The position numbers and the translations under genes were made by a program. Below are positions 8,834 to 17,526 of a DNA stretch of 64,000 bases, one piece after another (the first letter of the stretch is position 1; each line of letters opens with the position of its first letter). The notes under the pieces were generated by a model. That model did not search any database. It had not been told where the DNA came from and was given only the letters and a program-made list of their open reading frames with translations. This stretch comes from Pseudomonas sp. MAG733B (GTDB lineage Bacteria > Pseudomonadota > Gammaproteobacteria > Pseudomonadales > Pseudomonadaceae). The stretch spans positions 5,394,001 through 5,458,000 of the forward strand of contig NZ_CP145732.1 in NCBI RefSeq assembly GCF_036884845.1, written 5' to 3'.

Positions 8834-10063
8834 TCAATCACCCTCAATCTGTGCCAATGCCACCCGCAACCGATCCGCACTCGCCCGCGGGCAGTTCAAC
8901 TGAACCTGCCCCAACCCCAGCCAATCCGCCATCCGCCGCAGATTCGCCGCCAACGCCAGCATCCCCTCGTCATCCAGCCCCGTCTCTTCCTCATGCACCG
9001 CATGCACCGCCAGCCGACCCGCCGCCCGCTCGGCGCGCAGATCGACACGTGCGGCAATCCGTTCGTGGTGCAAAAACGGCAGCACGTAATAGCCGTAGAT
9101 CCGTTTGTCCTGCGGCGTGTAAATCTCCAGCCGGTAACGAAAGTCGAACAGTCGCTCGGTGCGGCTGCGCTCCCAGATCAGCGAATCGAACGGTGACAGC
9201 AACGCGCTGGCCTCGACCTTGCGCAGCACTTTCGGCTCGGGCAGGCAATAGGCGGGTTGTTTCCAGCCCTGAACGTCGCAAATGACCAATTCGCCCGCCT
9301 CAACCAGTTCCGCCAGACGCGGACGACTGTCCGAAGGGTTCAATCGGAAATAGTCGCGCAAGTCCTTCTCGGTGCCCACGCCCAAAGCCGTCGCGGCATG
9401 CAGTAGCAATCCTCGCTGGGCCTCGGCTTCACTGATCAACGGCTGCGCCAGAATCGCCGAAGGGATCACCCGTTCCGGCAAATCATAGAGCCGCTCGAAC
9501 CCGCGCCGCCCGGCCACCGTCACTTCCCCGGCGGCGAACAACCATTCCAACGCATGTTTTTCCGCACTCCAGTCCCACCATGGTCCGGCCCGTTCCTGAC
9601 GGGTCGACAGGCTTCCGGCGCCCAGCGCGCCCTGCTCCTCAACCGCAGCCAGCACCCGGCGAATCGTGTCCTGCTGCTCACGACCAAATCGTGCAAGTTG
9701 TTGATAGATGTCTTCGCCACGGGTTGCGCGTTGCATCCGCCAGCGCATCAGCGGGTACATCGACAGGGGTAACAACGAAGCTTCGTGGCCCCAGTATTCA
9801 AACAACGTGCGACGACGCCCCGAACTCCAGGCAGCCTGGTCGAGCAAGTCAGAAGAATAGGAACCCAGACGGGAAAACAGCGGGAGGTAGTGCGAGCGCA
9901 CCACAGCGTTGACGGAATCGATTTGCAGGATACCCAGCCGCTCGATCAGACGGTTGAGCCCGGAAGCCTTGATCGTCGCTGGCGACTGGCGCCCGTTGAA
10001 CCCTTGGGCGGCCAGTGCCAGACGCCGAGCCTGTTTGAGGGTAAAGGACAACGTTGCGGGCAT
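8834..10063 (-). CDS. YcaQ/AlkX-type crosslink-repair DNA glycosylase
   Basis: The 409-residue protein belongs to the HTH_42 (AlkZ/YcaQ) family of DNA glycosylases that unhook interstrand crosslinks. The family catalytic element is visible as LQIDS, with Gln47 and Asp49, matching the QxD version of YcaQ rather than the QxQ of AlkZ. Winged-helix repeats fill the rest, and SPFDSLIWERSRTERLFDF is a conserved C-terminal block. I chose the ATG at 10063 because AAGGAG lies six bases upstream; the ATG at 10069 directly abuts that Shine-Dalgarno. It is monocistronic. YcaQ-type activity is inferred from the motif. Confidence 0.85.
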   Translation of the reverse strand: MPATLSFTLKQARRLALAAQGFNGRQSPATIKASGLNRLIERLGILQIDSVNAVVRSHYLPLFSRLGSYSSDLLDQAAWSSGRRRTLFEYWGHEASLLPLSMYPLMRWRMQRATRGEDIYQQLARFGREQQDTIRRVLAAVEEQGALGAGSLSTRQERAGPWWDWSAEKHALEWLFAAGEVTVAGRRGFERLYDLPERVIPSAILAQPLISEAEAQRGLLLHAATALGVGTEKDLRDYFRLNPSDSRPRLAELVEAGELVICDVQGWKQPAYCLPEPKVLRKVEASALLSPFDSLIWERSRTERLFDFRYRLEIYTPQDKRIYGYYVLPFLHHERIAARVDLRAERAAGRLAVHAVHEEETGLDDEGMLALAANLRRMADWLGLGQVQLNCPRASADRLRVALAQIEGD

Positions 10064-10127
10064 GAGCATCTCCTTGTCTGCTCGCAACCTACCTCACCGG
10101 TAAGTGGTTTGTGTAGCGTCGCAATCA

Positions 10128-10343
10128 TCATTTATGCATCGGATCGTTCCAGAACGGCTTGATCGACTCGTGCTCGACGTCCGCCCGACTCATGCCGATG
10201 TCCTTCAGTGCTTCATCGCTCAGGCTTGCCAGCAGTTCGCGCTCGCGATGCAACTCGTACCAGCGGCTGATCTTGTGCAGCAGATCGGAAATCAGGTGGA
10301 CCGAATGGTGTTCTGCGCCTTGGAACTCATGTTGACCTTTCAT
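10128..10343 (-). CDS. DUF1127 small protein
   Basis: A 71-residue protein with a C-terminal DUF1127 (YjiS-like) segment: RWYELHRERELLASLSDEAL followed by KDIGMSRADVEHE (about 27-60). Such proteins are small, basic and Arg-rich; some act in RNA or phosphate and stress control in alphaproteobacteria, but the role in Pseudomonas is not established. It is divergent from a LysR regulator whose start is 95 bp away, so that regulator may control it. Confidence 0.85.
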   Translation of the reverse strand: MKGQHEFQGAEHHSVHLISDLLHKISRWYELHRERELLASLSDEALKDIGMSRADVEHESIKPFWNDPMHK

Positions 10344-10438
10344 CTTGTTGCCCTCCGTTTGGATGGCTCCAATATCGCGCCGGGTCTAAGATCAATCCAA
10401 CAAATGTTTCTGATGGCAACCATCTCGGAGATTGATGT

Positions 10439-11293
10439 ATGTCGAGCTACCCGACGATCGATACCGAAGTGCTGCGCACCTTTGTCGCGATTGCCGACCA
10501 GGGTGGCTTTACCCGCGCCGGGGAATTGGTGCATCGCACCCAGTCGGCCGTCAGCATGCAGATGAAACGGCTGGAAGAAGATGTGTTGCAGCGTCAGTTG
10601 TTCCAGCGTGACGGACGGCAAGTGCGGCTCACCGCCGAGGGCCAGGTGCTGCTGGGTTATGCGCGGCGCATCCTCAAGTTGCACAGCGAAGTGTTCAACA
10701 CTCTGCGCGAACCGGACATGATCGGCACGGTGCGCATCGGTACGCCGGACGATTACGTGATGCGTTTTCTGCCGGGAATTCTGCGACGGTTTGCCCAGTC
10801 CTATCCGCTGATCCAGATCGAAGTGCATTGCGAATCATCAAAACAATTGTTGATGCGTCAGGATCTGGACCTGTCCATCGTCACCCGCGAGCCGGGCAGC
10901 GAAATCGGCCAGTTGTTGCGCAAGGAGCGTTTCGTCTGGGCCGAAGCGCAATGCTACAGCGCTCATGAACAAACGCCGCTGCCGCTGGCGATGTTCAACA
11001 GTGATTGCTTCTGCCGCTTGTGGGCCTGCAACGCCCTCGATGCTCAGGGCCGCGATTACCGCGTGGCGTACAACAGCGACAGCCTGTCGGCGATCATGGC
11101 GGTGGTCAGCGCAGGCCTGGCGGTTACCGCGCAACTGGAAAGCCTGATCACCCCGGACATGCGCATCCTTGGTGAAGCCGAAGATCTGCCGCTGCTACCG
11201 GAAGCCAGCATCATGCTCGTGCGCAACCTGCACAACCCGTCGCCGATTACCGAATGCCTGGCCGAACACATCATCGACGGCTTCAAACTTTAA
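10439..11293 (+). CDS. LysR-family transcriptional regulator
   Basis: A 284-residue LysR regulator with the N-terminal winged helix (LRTFVAIADQGGFTRAGELVHRTQSAVSMQ..., residues about 12-65) and a substrate-binding co-inducer domain. The ATG at 10439 has CGGAG upstream. Its divergent partner is the DUF1127 gene, the most likely target by LysR convention. Its 3' end overlaps the end of the convergent TSUP exporter gene by 11 bp. The effector is unknown. Confidence 0.9.
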   Translation: MSSYPTIDTEVLRTFVAIADQGGFTRAGELVHRTQSAVSMQMKRLEEDVLQRQLFQRDGRQVRLTAEGQVLLGYARRILKLHSEVFNTLREPDMIGTVRIGTPDDYVMRFLPGILRRFAQSYPLIQIEVHCESSKQLLMRQDLDLSIVTREPGSEIGQLLRKERFVWAEAQCYSAHEQTPLPLAMFNSDCFCRLWACNALDAQGRDYRVAYNSDSLSAIMAVVSAGLAVTAQLESLITPDMRILGEAEDLPLLPEASIMLVRNLHNPSPITECLAEHIIDGFKL

Positions 11294-12032
11294 AGGCGAG
11301 CATCACCGCAGAGAGCACCAGAAAACCGCAGAACAGCGCGCGCAGCACGCGTTCCGGCATGGCGTGAGCTATCTTCACGCCCCAACTGATGCTCATCAGG
11401 CCGCCAACCGCCAGCGGCACGCCAATCATCCAGTTCACCTGATGATGTACGGCATAAGTGACCAACGTGACGCCGGTGCTCGGTAGTGCGAGCGCCAGCG
11501 ACAAGCCTTGGGCGACCACTTGGGTGGTGCCGAACAGGCTGGTCAACACCGGCGTCGCCACCACCGCCCCGCCCACACCAAACAATCCGCCCATGGTGCC
11601 GGACGCCGCTCCGAGTACACCCAGCCAAGGCCACGAGTAATTCATCTGCGAAGAAGCCGGTGCACTGGCGAAGAACATGCGCACCAGGTTGTAGGCCGAT
11701 AGCGCGATAAGGAACGCGACAAACCCCATACGCATGGTTTGCGCGTCGATGCCCACCGCCCAGATCGAACCGATCCAGGCGAAGCAGAAACCCATGGAGG
11801 CCAGCGGCAGCGCGTGGCGCAACTCGATCTTGTTGCGCTGGTGATAGCGCCACAGCGCCAACATCACGTTCGGCACTACCATCACCAGCGCCGTGCCTTG
11901 GGCAATCTGCTGGTCAAGGCCACACAACACGCCCAGCAGCGGAATGGCGATCAGGCCGCCGCCGATGCCGAAAATTCCACCGAGCGTGCCCAACGCAGCG
12001 CCGAAGACCAGATACATCAAAAACTCAATCAC
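11283..12032 (-). CDS. TSUP family (TauE/SafE) membrane permease
   Basis: A 249-residue inner-membrane protein with about eight hydrophobic segments and the two glycine-rich repeats of the TSUP family: GTLGGIFGIGGGLIAIP near 16-32 and GTMGGLFGVGGAVVATP near 140-156. Family members export sulfite, sulfoacetate or related organosulfur anions, or supply sulfur to the cell; the substrate here is not evident. It is divergent from a LysR gene at 12142 that could regulate it, and it overlaps the preceding convergent LysR by 11 bp. Confidence 0.88.
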   Translation of the reverse strand: MIEFLMYLVFGAALGTLGGIFGIGGGLIAIPLLGVLCGLDQQIAQGTALVMVVPNVMLALWRYHQRNKIELRHALPLASMGFCFAWIGSIWAVGIDAQTMRMGFVAFLIALSAYNLVRMFFASAPASSQMNYSWPWLGVLGAASGTMGGLFGVGGAVVATPVLTSLFGTTQVVAQGLSLALALPSTGVTLVTYAVHHQVNWMIGVPLAVGGLMSISWGVKIAHAMPERVLRALFCGFLVLSAVMLAFKV

Positions 12033-12141
12033 AGTGATTTCCTCTCAAATCGAGCCGTTTATCCTACGCAGTTGGTTATGGCCCGGAAACGCATAGCAAC
12101 GCACAATGGCTTTGCCTAACTCGCATAAGCGCAGAACCGCC

Positions 12142-13098
12142 ATGAACCCGAATCAACTCACCGAACAACTGGGCCTGTTTCTCGACGTGCTGGAAACCGG
12201 CAGCTTTTCCGCCGCGTCACGTCGTCATCCACTGACCCCCTCAGCGGTAGCCCGGCGTATCGATAGCCTGGAAAGCGCGGTCGGCAGTCAGTTGTTCATT
12301 CGCAGTACGCACGCGGTACGCGCTACGCCGGCGGGACTGGCGTTTGCCGAGCGCGCGCGGCGCATCGTCGCGGAATTGCGTTTGGCCCGTGCCGAGGCGG
12401 TGTCGCTGAGCAGCGCGCCGGAAGGCCTGATTCGAATCGATGCTCCGGCCGCATTTGGCCGGCGGCATCTCGCCCCGGTGATTGCCGATTTTCTGATGCT
12501 CTATCCCGGCCTCGACGTGCAGCTACATCTGATCGACAGTTTCGTCGACATGCAGGGCTTGAACCTTGGCAAGGTCGATCTGGTGCTGCGCGCCGGGCAA
12601 ATGGCCGACACCCGTTTGGTCGCTACACCGCTGGCGAGCATAGTGCGCATCGCCTGCGCCAGCCCGGACTACTTGCAGCGCCGTGGCGTACCAACCGACC
12701 CGGCGCAGCTGACTGAACACGACGGCCTCGACTGGGACGGCCTGGCCCCGCCCTTTGCCTGGCGCTTCGAACGGGACGGCCAGATGCAGTTGTATCGCCC
12801 ATCGCGGGTGCGCATGAGTGCCAACAATGCCGAAGCGCTGGTCTGCGGCGCACTGGCCGGTTTGGGCATTGCGCACTTGCCGACGTGGCTGGCCAGCGAG
12901 TACCTGTTGCGCGGTGAACTGGTGCCGCTGTTCTGCGAAAACGGCCTACCCAAGCCGGAGAGCGCCGGCATCTATGCCTTGCGCCTGCAGCAGCAACCCA
13001 ATTCCCGCAGTCGGCTGCTGCTGGAATACCTGAAAACGCGCTTCAGCCCCATTCCACAGTGGGATCTGGTACTGCAAACCCAACTGCACCACCACTAG
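12142..13098 (+). CDS. LysR-family transcriptional regulator
   Basis: A 318-residue LysR protein: N-terminal HTH (LGLFLDVLETGSFSAASRRHPLTPSAVARRI...) and a type 2 periplasmic-binding-like effector domain with the DLVLRAGQMADTRLVATPL segment typical of the CrgA/DsdC-like branch. I took the ATG at 12142, which gives the usual short N-terminus; an ATG at 12106 would add 12 residues and neither has a strong Shine-Dalgarno. It is divergent from the TSUP exporter 109 bp away, its likely target, and is followed by ohrR. Confidence 0.88.
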   Translation: MNPNQLTEQLGLFLDVLETGSFSAASRRHPLTPSAVARRIDSLESAVGSQLFIRSTHAVRATPAGLAFAERARRIVAELRLARAEAVSLSSAPEGLIRIDAPAAFGRRHLAPVIADFLMLYPGLDVQLHLIDSFVDMQGLNLGKVDLVLRAGQMADTRLVATPLASIVRIACASPDYLQRRGVPTDPAQLTEHDGLDWDGLAPPFAWRFERDGQMQLYRPSRVRMSANNAEALVCGALAGLGIAHLPTWLASEYLLRGELVPLFCENGLPKPESAGIYALRLQQQPNSRSRLLLEYLKTRFSPIPQWDLVLQTQLHHH

Positions 13099-13168
13099 TC
13101 CAGAATTATCTGGCGCATTAAAGATTTGCCCGCTAGATTCATGACGATCACTGATCGAAGGCTTCGAA

Positions 13169-13630
13169 ATGACCACCGAGCGCAACACCCCGGACAACTG
13201 CGACGACCTGCTGCTGGACAACCAGGCCTGCTTCGCCCTGCACTCCACTTCGCTGATGATGACCAAGGTCTACAAACCCTTGTTGCAGGCGTTGGGCCTG
13301 ACGTATCCGCAATACCTGGCGATGATGGTGCTGTGGGAACAGGACGGTTTGACCGTAGGCGAAATCAGCGCTCGCCTGCTGACCGATCCCGGCTCGCTCA
13401 CGCCGCTGCTCAAACGCCTGGAAGTCGAAGGTGTGCTCAGCCGCACCCGCAGCCGTGAGGACGAGCGCGTGGTGATCATCGAACTCACCGAAAAAGGTCG
13501 CGCCTTGCGCGACAAGGCCCGAGGCATTCCCCAGTGCATCCTCGGCGCCAGCGGCATGACCCTGGAGCGATTGCAGAAGCTGCAAGCAGAGCTGCAAGAG
13601 CTGCGTCGTCACCTGCAAGACAGCCTCTAA
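13169..13630 (+). CDS. ohrR: Organic hydroperoxide sensor-repressor OhrR (MarR family)
   Basis: OhrR represses ohr until its N-terminal cysteine is oxidised by organic peroxides. The 153-residue protein has the diagnostic DNQACFALHS with reactive Cys21 and a second cysteine, Cys123 (GIPQCIL), consistent with the 2-Cys class. The winged helix spans about 45-110 (YLAMMVLWEQDGLTVGEISARLLTDPGSL). It lies just upstream of ohr in the same direction, separated by a REPIN and about 250 bp of AT-rich regulatory DNA, so ohr has its own promoter. Confidence 0.94.
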   Translation: MTTERNTPDNCDDLLLDNQACFALHSTSLMMTKVYKPLLQALGLTYPQYLAMMVLWEQDGLTVGEISARLLTDPGSLTPLLKRLEVEGVLSRTRSREDERVVIIELTEKGRALRDKARGIPQCILGASGMTLERLQKLQAELQELRRHLQDSL

Positions 13631-13653
13631 CTCTCCTGCCAGCACAAATCCCC

Positions 13654-13743
13654 TGTAGGAGTGAGCCTGCTCGCGATGCCGGTATCACATTCAGCCTGTG
13701 TGTTGACTGACACGCCGCCATCGCGAGCAGGCTCACTCCTACA
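13654..13743. repeat. REPIN between ohrR and ohr
   Basis: TGTAGGAGTGAGCCTGCTCG... (13654-13678) is repeated as a perfect 25-bp reverse complement at 13719-13743 around a 40-bp spacer. The unit (GAGCCTGCTCGCGATG) belongs to a different REP class from that at 6425. Confidence 0.9.
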
Positions 13744-13859
13744 GTTGTTCTGTGTTGAAGCGAAAAACCAGGTTCGCTCCCTCCCCCCGAAAAATTCCTG
13801 CTGAAAAAATCCCTCCTCGATAGCTCTAACTCAACGCTTCCAAGCGAAGGCATTCACCG

Positions 13860-13970
13860 CCCACTTACTTTTTTTCAATTTCTCGCAAAAATTTATCTTG
13901 CGCACCAAACATTGGCGCGTTACATTCACCTCGCACTTACTTAGCGCGCAAACATTTAGCGCAAAACAAC
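13860..13970 (+). promoter_or_regulatory. AT-rich ohr promoter/operator region
   Basis: The stretch upstream of ohr is markedly AT-rich. It holds an imperfect palindrome CGCAAAAATTTATCTTGCG (13885-13903) and a direct repeat TTAGCGC at 13941 and 13956, each next to GCAAA. These are candidates for OhrR binding or promoter elements. I cannot match them with certainty to a published OhrR box. Confidence 0.35.
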
Positions 13971-13993
13971 CAAGCCCGAACGAGGATTTCACC

Positions 13994-14413
13994 ATGCAAA
14001 CTCTCTACACCGCAGTTGCAACTTCCACCGGTGGCCGTGACGGTCGTGCGATTTCCAGTGACAACATTCTCGACGTCAAACTCGCTACCCCAAAAGAACT
14101 CGGCGGTGCTGGCGGTGCGGCAACCAACCCTGAACAACTGTTCGCCGCAGGCTACTCGGCCTGCTTCATCGGCGCCCTGAAATTCGTCGCCAGCCAGACC
14201 AAGCGCAGCATCCCGAACGACGCGTCGATCACCGCACACGTCGGCATCGGCCAGATCCCTGGCGGTTTCGGTCTGGACATCGACCTGCACATCAACCTGC
14301 CGGGTCTTGAACAAGCCGATGCACAAACCCTGGTCGACGCTGCCCACCAGGTCTGCCCGTACTCCAACGCCACCCGTGGCAACATCGAAGTGCGCTTGCA
14401 CGTCACCGTCTAA
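13994..14413 (+). CDS. ohr: Organic hydroperoxide reductase Ohr
   Basis: Ohr is a thiol peroxidase that reduces fatty-acid and other organic hydroperoxides using lipoylated partners. The 139-residue protein shows the family opening (LYTAVATSTGGRDGRA), the catalytic Cys57 in YSACFIGAL and the resolving Cys121 in HQVCPYSNATRGN. The ATG at 13994 has GAGGA upstream; the longer frame adds 32 non-family residues. It is the expected target of OhrR encoded upstream and is followed 37 bp later by a secreted hydrolase that may be co-transcribed. Confidence 0.96.
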   Translation: MQTLYTAVATSTGGRDGRAISSDNILDVKLATPKELGGAGGAATNPEQLFAAGYSACFIGALKFVASQTKRSIPNDASITAHVGIGQIPGGFGLDIDLHINLPGLEQADAQTLVDAAHQVCPYSNATRGNIEVRLHVTV

Positions 14414-14450
14414 CCACTGATATCCACTCAGGCCCGAACAGGAAATGAAC

Positions 14451-15461
14451 ATGAACACTTTCAGCAAAGTCTTGACCGGTACCCTTCTCGCTCTGTCCGT
14501 CCACAGTGCATTCGCCGGCGACGTTGAACACAACACCCAGGCATTCCTTGATGTGCTGAATGCCGGCACCGGCAAACCGATGGAGCAGATGACGCCTGCC
14601 GATGCCCGCGCCGTACTGGTGGGTGCGCAGGCCGGGGTCAAGCTGACGCTGCCAAAAGCCGATGTCAGCCAGAAGACCATTCAGGTCGACGGCCAACCAC
14701 TGAGCTTGACCATCGTCCGGCCGGCCGGGGTCAAGGGCGAGTTGCCGGTGTTCATGTTCTTCCACGGTGGTGGCTGGGTATTGGGGGACTTCCCGACCCA
14801 CGAACGACTGGTTCGTGACCTGGTTGTCGGTTCGGGTGCAGCAGCGGTTTTCGTCAATTACACACCGTCGCCGGAAGCGCATTACCCGGTGGCGATCAAC
14901 CAGGCTTACGCCGCGACCAAATGGGTGGCCGAGCACGGTAAAGAGATCAACGTCGATGGCAAACGCCTGGCCGTGGCCGGCAACAGCGTCGGCGGCAACA
15001 TGGCAGCCGTGGTCGCACTGATGGCCAAAGACAAGGGCACACCGGCGATCAAGTTCCAGGTACTGCTGTGGCCGGTGACCGATGCCAACTTCGATACCGG
15101 TTCCTACAACCAGTTTGCCGAAGGGCACTTCCTCACCAGAAACATGATGAAGTGGTTCTGGGACAACTACACCACCGATGCCAAACAGCGTAACGAGATC
15201 TACGCCTCACCACTGCGGGCAACCCCGGCACAACTCAAAGGCTTGCCACCAGCCCTGGTGCAAACGGCAGGCGCCGACGTACTGCGCGATGAAGGCGAAG
15301 CCTACGCCCGCAAACTCGATGAAGCCGGCGTGCCGGTGACCTCGGTTCGCTACAACGGCATGATTCACGACTACGGTTTGCTCAACGTGGTGAGCCAGGT
15401 GCCGGCGGTGCGTTCGGCGATGTTGCAGGCTTCGCAAGAGCTCAAGGAACACCTGAAATAA
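14451..15461 (+). CDS. Secreted alpha/beta hydrolase (HSL-type esterase)
   Basis: A 336-residue esterase/lipase-like protein exported by a signal peptide (MNTFSKVLTGTLLALSVHSAFA, cleavage about residue 22). The hormone-sensitive-lipase oxyanion motif HGGGW is at 105-109 and the nucleophile elbow GNSVGG at 177-182, with Ser179. The C-terminal catalytic histidine is probably in NGMIHDYGLL. I preferred the ATG at 14451 because AGGA lies seven bases upstream; an ATG at 14445 is too close to it. It follows ohr in the same direction with no terminator between. The substrate is unknown. Confidence 0.87.
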   Translation: MNTFSKVLTGTLLALSVHSAFAGDVEHNTQAFLDVLNAGTGKPMEQMTPADARAVLVGAQAGVKLTLPKADVSQKTIQVDGQPLSLTIVRPAGVKGELPVFMFFHGGGWVLGDFPTHERLVRDLVVGSGAAAVFVNYTPSPEAHYPVAINQAYAATKWVAEHGKEINVDGKRLAVAGNSVGGNMAAVVALMAKDKGTPAIKFQVLLWPVTDANFDTGSYNQFAEGHFLTRNMMKWFWDNYTTDAKQRNEIYASPLRATPAQLKGLPPALVQTAGADVLRDEGEAYARKLDEAGVPVTSVRYNGMIHDYGLLNVVSQVPAVRSAMLQASQELKEHLK

Positions 15462-15474
15462 CGCTAAAAGCAGA

Positions 15475-15561
15475 AGATCGCAGCCTCGTTCCACTCGACA
15501 GCTCCTACATGGGTTTGGCATTTCCCTGTAGGAGCTGTCGAGTGGAGCGAGGCTGCGATCT
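15475..15561. repeat. REPIN with 35-bp arms
   Basis: Arms at 15475-15509 and 15527-15561 are reverse complements with one mismatch (AGATCGCAGCCTCG...GCTCCTACA). The ends match the units at 3388 and 6425, but the middle of the stem (CCACTCGACAG) differs. Confidence 0.88.
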
Positions 15562-15578
15562 TTTGATGTTTCAGGCAC

Positions 15579-15609
15579 AAAAAAGCCCGACTCAATGGTC
15601 GGGCTTTTT
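15579..15609. terminator. Terminator between hydrolase and efp
   Basis: AAAAAGCCCGAC, a TCAATG loop and GTCGGGCTTTTT form a near-symmetric hairpin with T runs on both strands. It serves the two convergent genes. Confidence 0.9.
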
Positions 15610-15626
15610 CATTCCTGAAGCTGTGC

Positions 15627-16196
15627 TTATTTAGCACGGCCTTTGTAGGAACCGCCTTCGCGGGTATCGATCTCGATCATGTCGCCGATTTCGATGAAGT
15701 CAGCAACCGACAGTTCGGTACCGTTCTTCAGCTTGGCAGGCTTCATCACCTTGCCGGAAGTGTCGCCGCGAGCGGAACCTTCGGTGTAGTCAACCTGACG
15801 CACGATGGTGGTCGGCAGTTCTACGGAAACCAGACGCTCTTCGAAGAAGATCGCTTCGCAAACATCGGTCATGCCTTCTTCAACGAAAGGCAGAACGGCT
15901 TCGATGTCTTCAGCGTTCAGCTCGTACATGGTGTAGTCGGTGGTGTCCATGAACGTGTAGGTGTCGCCGCTGATGAAGGACAGGGTCGCTTCTTTGCGGT
16001 CGAGGATTACGTCGTCCAGTTTGTCATCGGCGCTGTAAACGATCTCGGTCTTGTAACCGGTCAGCAGGTTTTTCAGCTTGGTCTTCATGATCGCGCTGTT
16101 ACGACCCGACTTGGTGAATTCAGCTTTCTGAACCAGCCAAGGATCGTTTTCGAGACGGATCACGGTACCGGGTTTCAGTTCTTTACCAGTTTTCAT
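15627..16196 (-). CDS. efp: Elongation factor P
   Basis: EF-P binds ribosomes stalled at polyproline stretches and promotes peptide bond formation. The 189-residue protein has three OB-like domains, and the tip of domain I reads KSGRNSAIM with arginine at position 32, not lysine. Arg32 marks the Pseudomonas/Neisseria class that is rhamnosylated by EarP. The gene encoding EarP is immediately upstream in the same direction, 48 bp away. A convergent terminator closes the unit. Confidence 0.97.
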   Translation of the reverse strand: MKTGKELKPGTVIRLENDPWLVQKAEFTKSGRNSAIMKTKLKNLLTGYKTEIVYSADDKLDDVILDRKEATLSFISGDTYTFMDTTDYTMYELNAEDIEAVLPFVEEGMTDVCEAIFFEERLVSVELPTTIVRQVDYTEGSARGDTSGKVMKPAKLKNGTELSVADFIEIGDMIEIDTREGGSYKGRAK

Positions 16197-16244
16197 TGCG
16201 AATATCCGAATTTGGATGGGATTTACAAAAATCTAGGCCGCGTA

Positions 16245-17384
16245 TCATATCCAATTTCCATAAAACTGTACCAGCGCCGTGGCAAGATCGGCCTGCAAGG
16301 CCTGTTCCAGACACCACGTCTCGGCGTGTTTTTCCAGCTCTGGCCAGTGTTTACGGGTCGATTGCCAGTGGTCGGTCATTTTCTCACCGGCGTTCCACGC
16401 CCGCCAAAGACCGCTGATCGCCTCGCTTGCAGGCGCTGAAAGGTCTTTCACATAGAGCGCGAGGAAGGCTTCAAGCTTGTCCAGATGGACGTCCTCTTCC
16501 TGCTGATAGATGTGCCAGAGCAGCGGCCGGCCCGCCCATTGGGCACGGACAAAAGAATCTTCACCGCGTACTGCGTTGAAATCACAACTCCACAGCAACA
16601 GGTCGTATTGATCCTGTCGGACGAACGGCAGCACTTGCACGGTCAAGGCATCGCGCACATGCAGCGCGCCGGCCTTCAGATCGCTCACGCCGAGCCAGCG
16701 CTCGACATCGCCGAGCACCCGCCCTTCCGGGACCAGCAGATGCGTGGGTGAGGAATCACCCGCCAATTCGTCCAGCCAACTGGCCAGCCCGGCATTTTCG
16801 TAGGCAAACAGTGAAATCAGCTGCGCACCTGGCGCTCGATCAATCCCCAGGCTTTGCAGGAACGCTCTCTGTGCTTCAGGACTTTGCTGAAACTGTCGAC
16901 GACGTTCCAGTAAACCGCTTTCACGCAACAAGCCGCCCGTGCCTTTCTGGAACCCTGGAAAGAAGAAGAATTTCTGCACGTGCTTGTACTTGACCGACGG
17001 CAGACCGTGGCAGCCGATCACCCAGTCCTCGGCACTCAGGTAATCGAGGTTCATCCACAGCGGCGGTTTTTCCCGTTCGGCCATGGCGTCCATGTAGGCG
17101 CTCGGCAACTGACAGGCGAACGCGGCGATCACCACATCCGCGGCTTCAGTCGGCAGCCATTGCGCCGGCCACTGTCGCACCTCGACACCTTGCTGCCATT
17201 GCTGCGAAACATGGATGTCGATTTCCGGGCACATGCGCTCGAAAGCACGCAGATCATCGACCCACAAACGCACCGCCAACCCATGCTCGGCCACCAGTTG
17301 CCGGGCCAGACGCCAGGTCACGCCGATGTCACCGTAGTTGTCGACCACGGTGCAAAAAATATCCCAGCGCCTGTTTTTTTTCAT
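16245..17384 (-). CDS. earP: EF-P arginine rhamnosyltransferase EarP
   Basis: EarP (DUF2331) is a GT-B inverting glycosyltransferase that attaches rhamnose from dTDP-L-rhamnose to Arg32 of EF-P. The signature WDIFCTVVDNYGDIGVTWRL lies at the N-terminus, and the two aspartates of VVDNYGD (15 and 19 from my start) correspond to the catalytically important pair described in P. putida. RGEDSFVRAQWAGRPLLWHIY is the conserved dTDP-sugar site. Three in-frame ATGs exist (17402, 17393, 17384); I chose 17384, giving 379 residues, near the family length. It lies upstream of efp in the same orientation. Confidence 0.93.
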   Translation of the reverse strand: MKKNRRWDIFCTVVDNYGDIGVTWRLARQLVAEHGLAVRLWVDDLRAFERMCPEIDIHVSQQWQQGVEVRQWPAQWLPTEAADVVIAAFACQLPSAYMDAMAEREKPPLWMNLDYLSAEDWVIGCHGLPSVKYKHVQKFFFFPGFQKGTGGLLRESGLLERRRQFQQSPEAQRAFLQSLGIDRAPGAQLISLFAYENAGLASWLDELAGDSSPTHLLVPEGRVLGDVERWLGVSDLKAGALHVRDALTVQVLPFVRQDQYDLLLWSCDFNAVRGEDSFVRAQWAGRPLLWHIYQQEEDVHLDKLEAFLALYVKDLSAPASEAISGLWRAWNAGEKMTDHWQSTRKHWPELEKHAETWCLEQALQADLATALVQFYGNWI

Positions 17385-17526
17385 TTGAGGCATTTCAGGC
17401 ATTCCAGGTTCCCGTTGGCAAAAGCCGCAATTGTCCGCATAAATTACCCCGCGCAGAAGAGCCGACGACGATTAATCTTCGTGCGACAATCGCCACTCGC
17501 CCGCGACCTACCGCCAGGAGGCAGTC

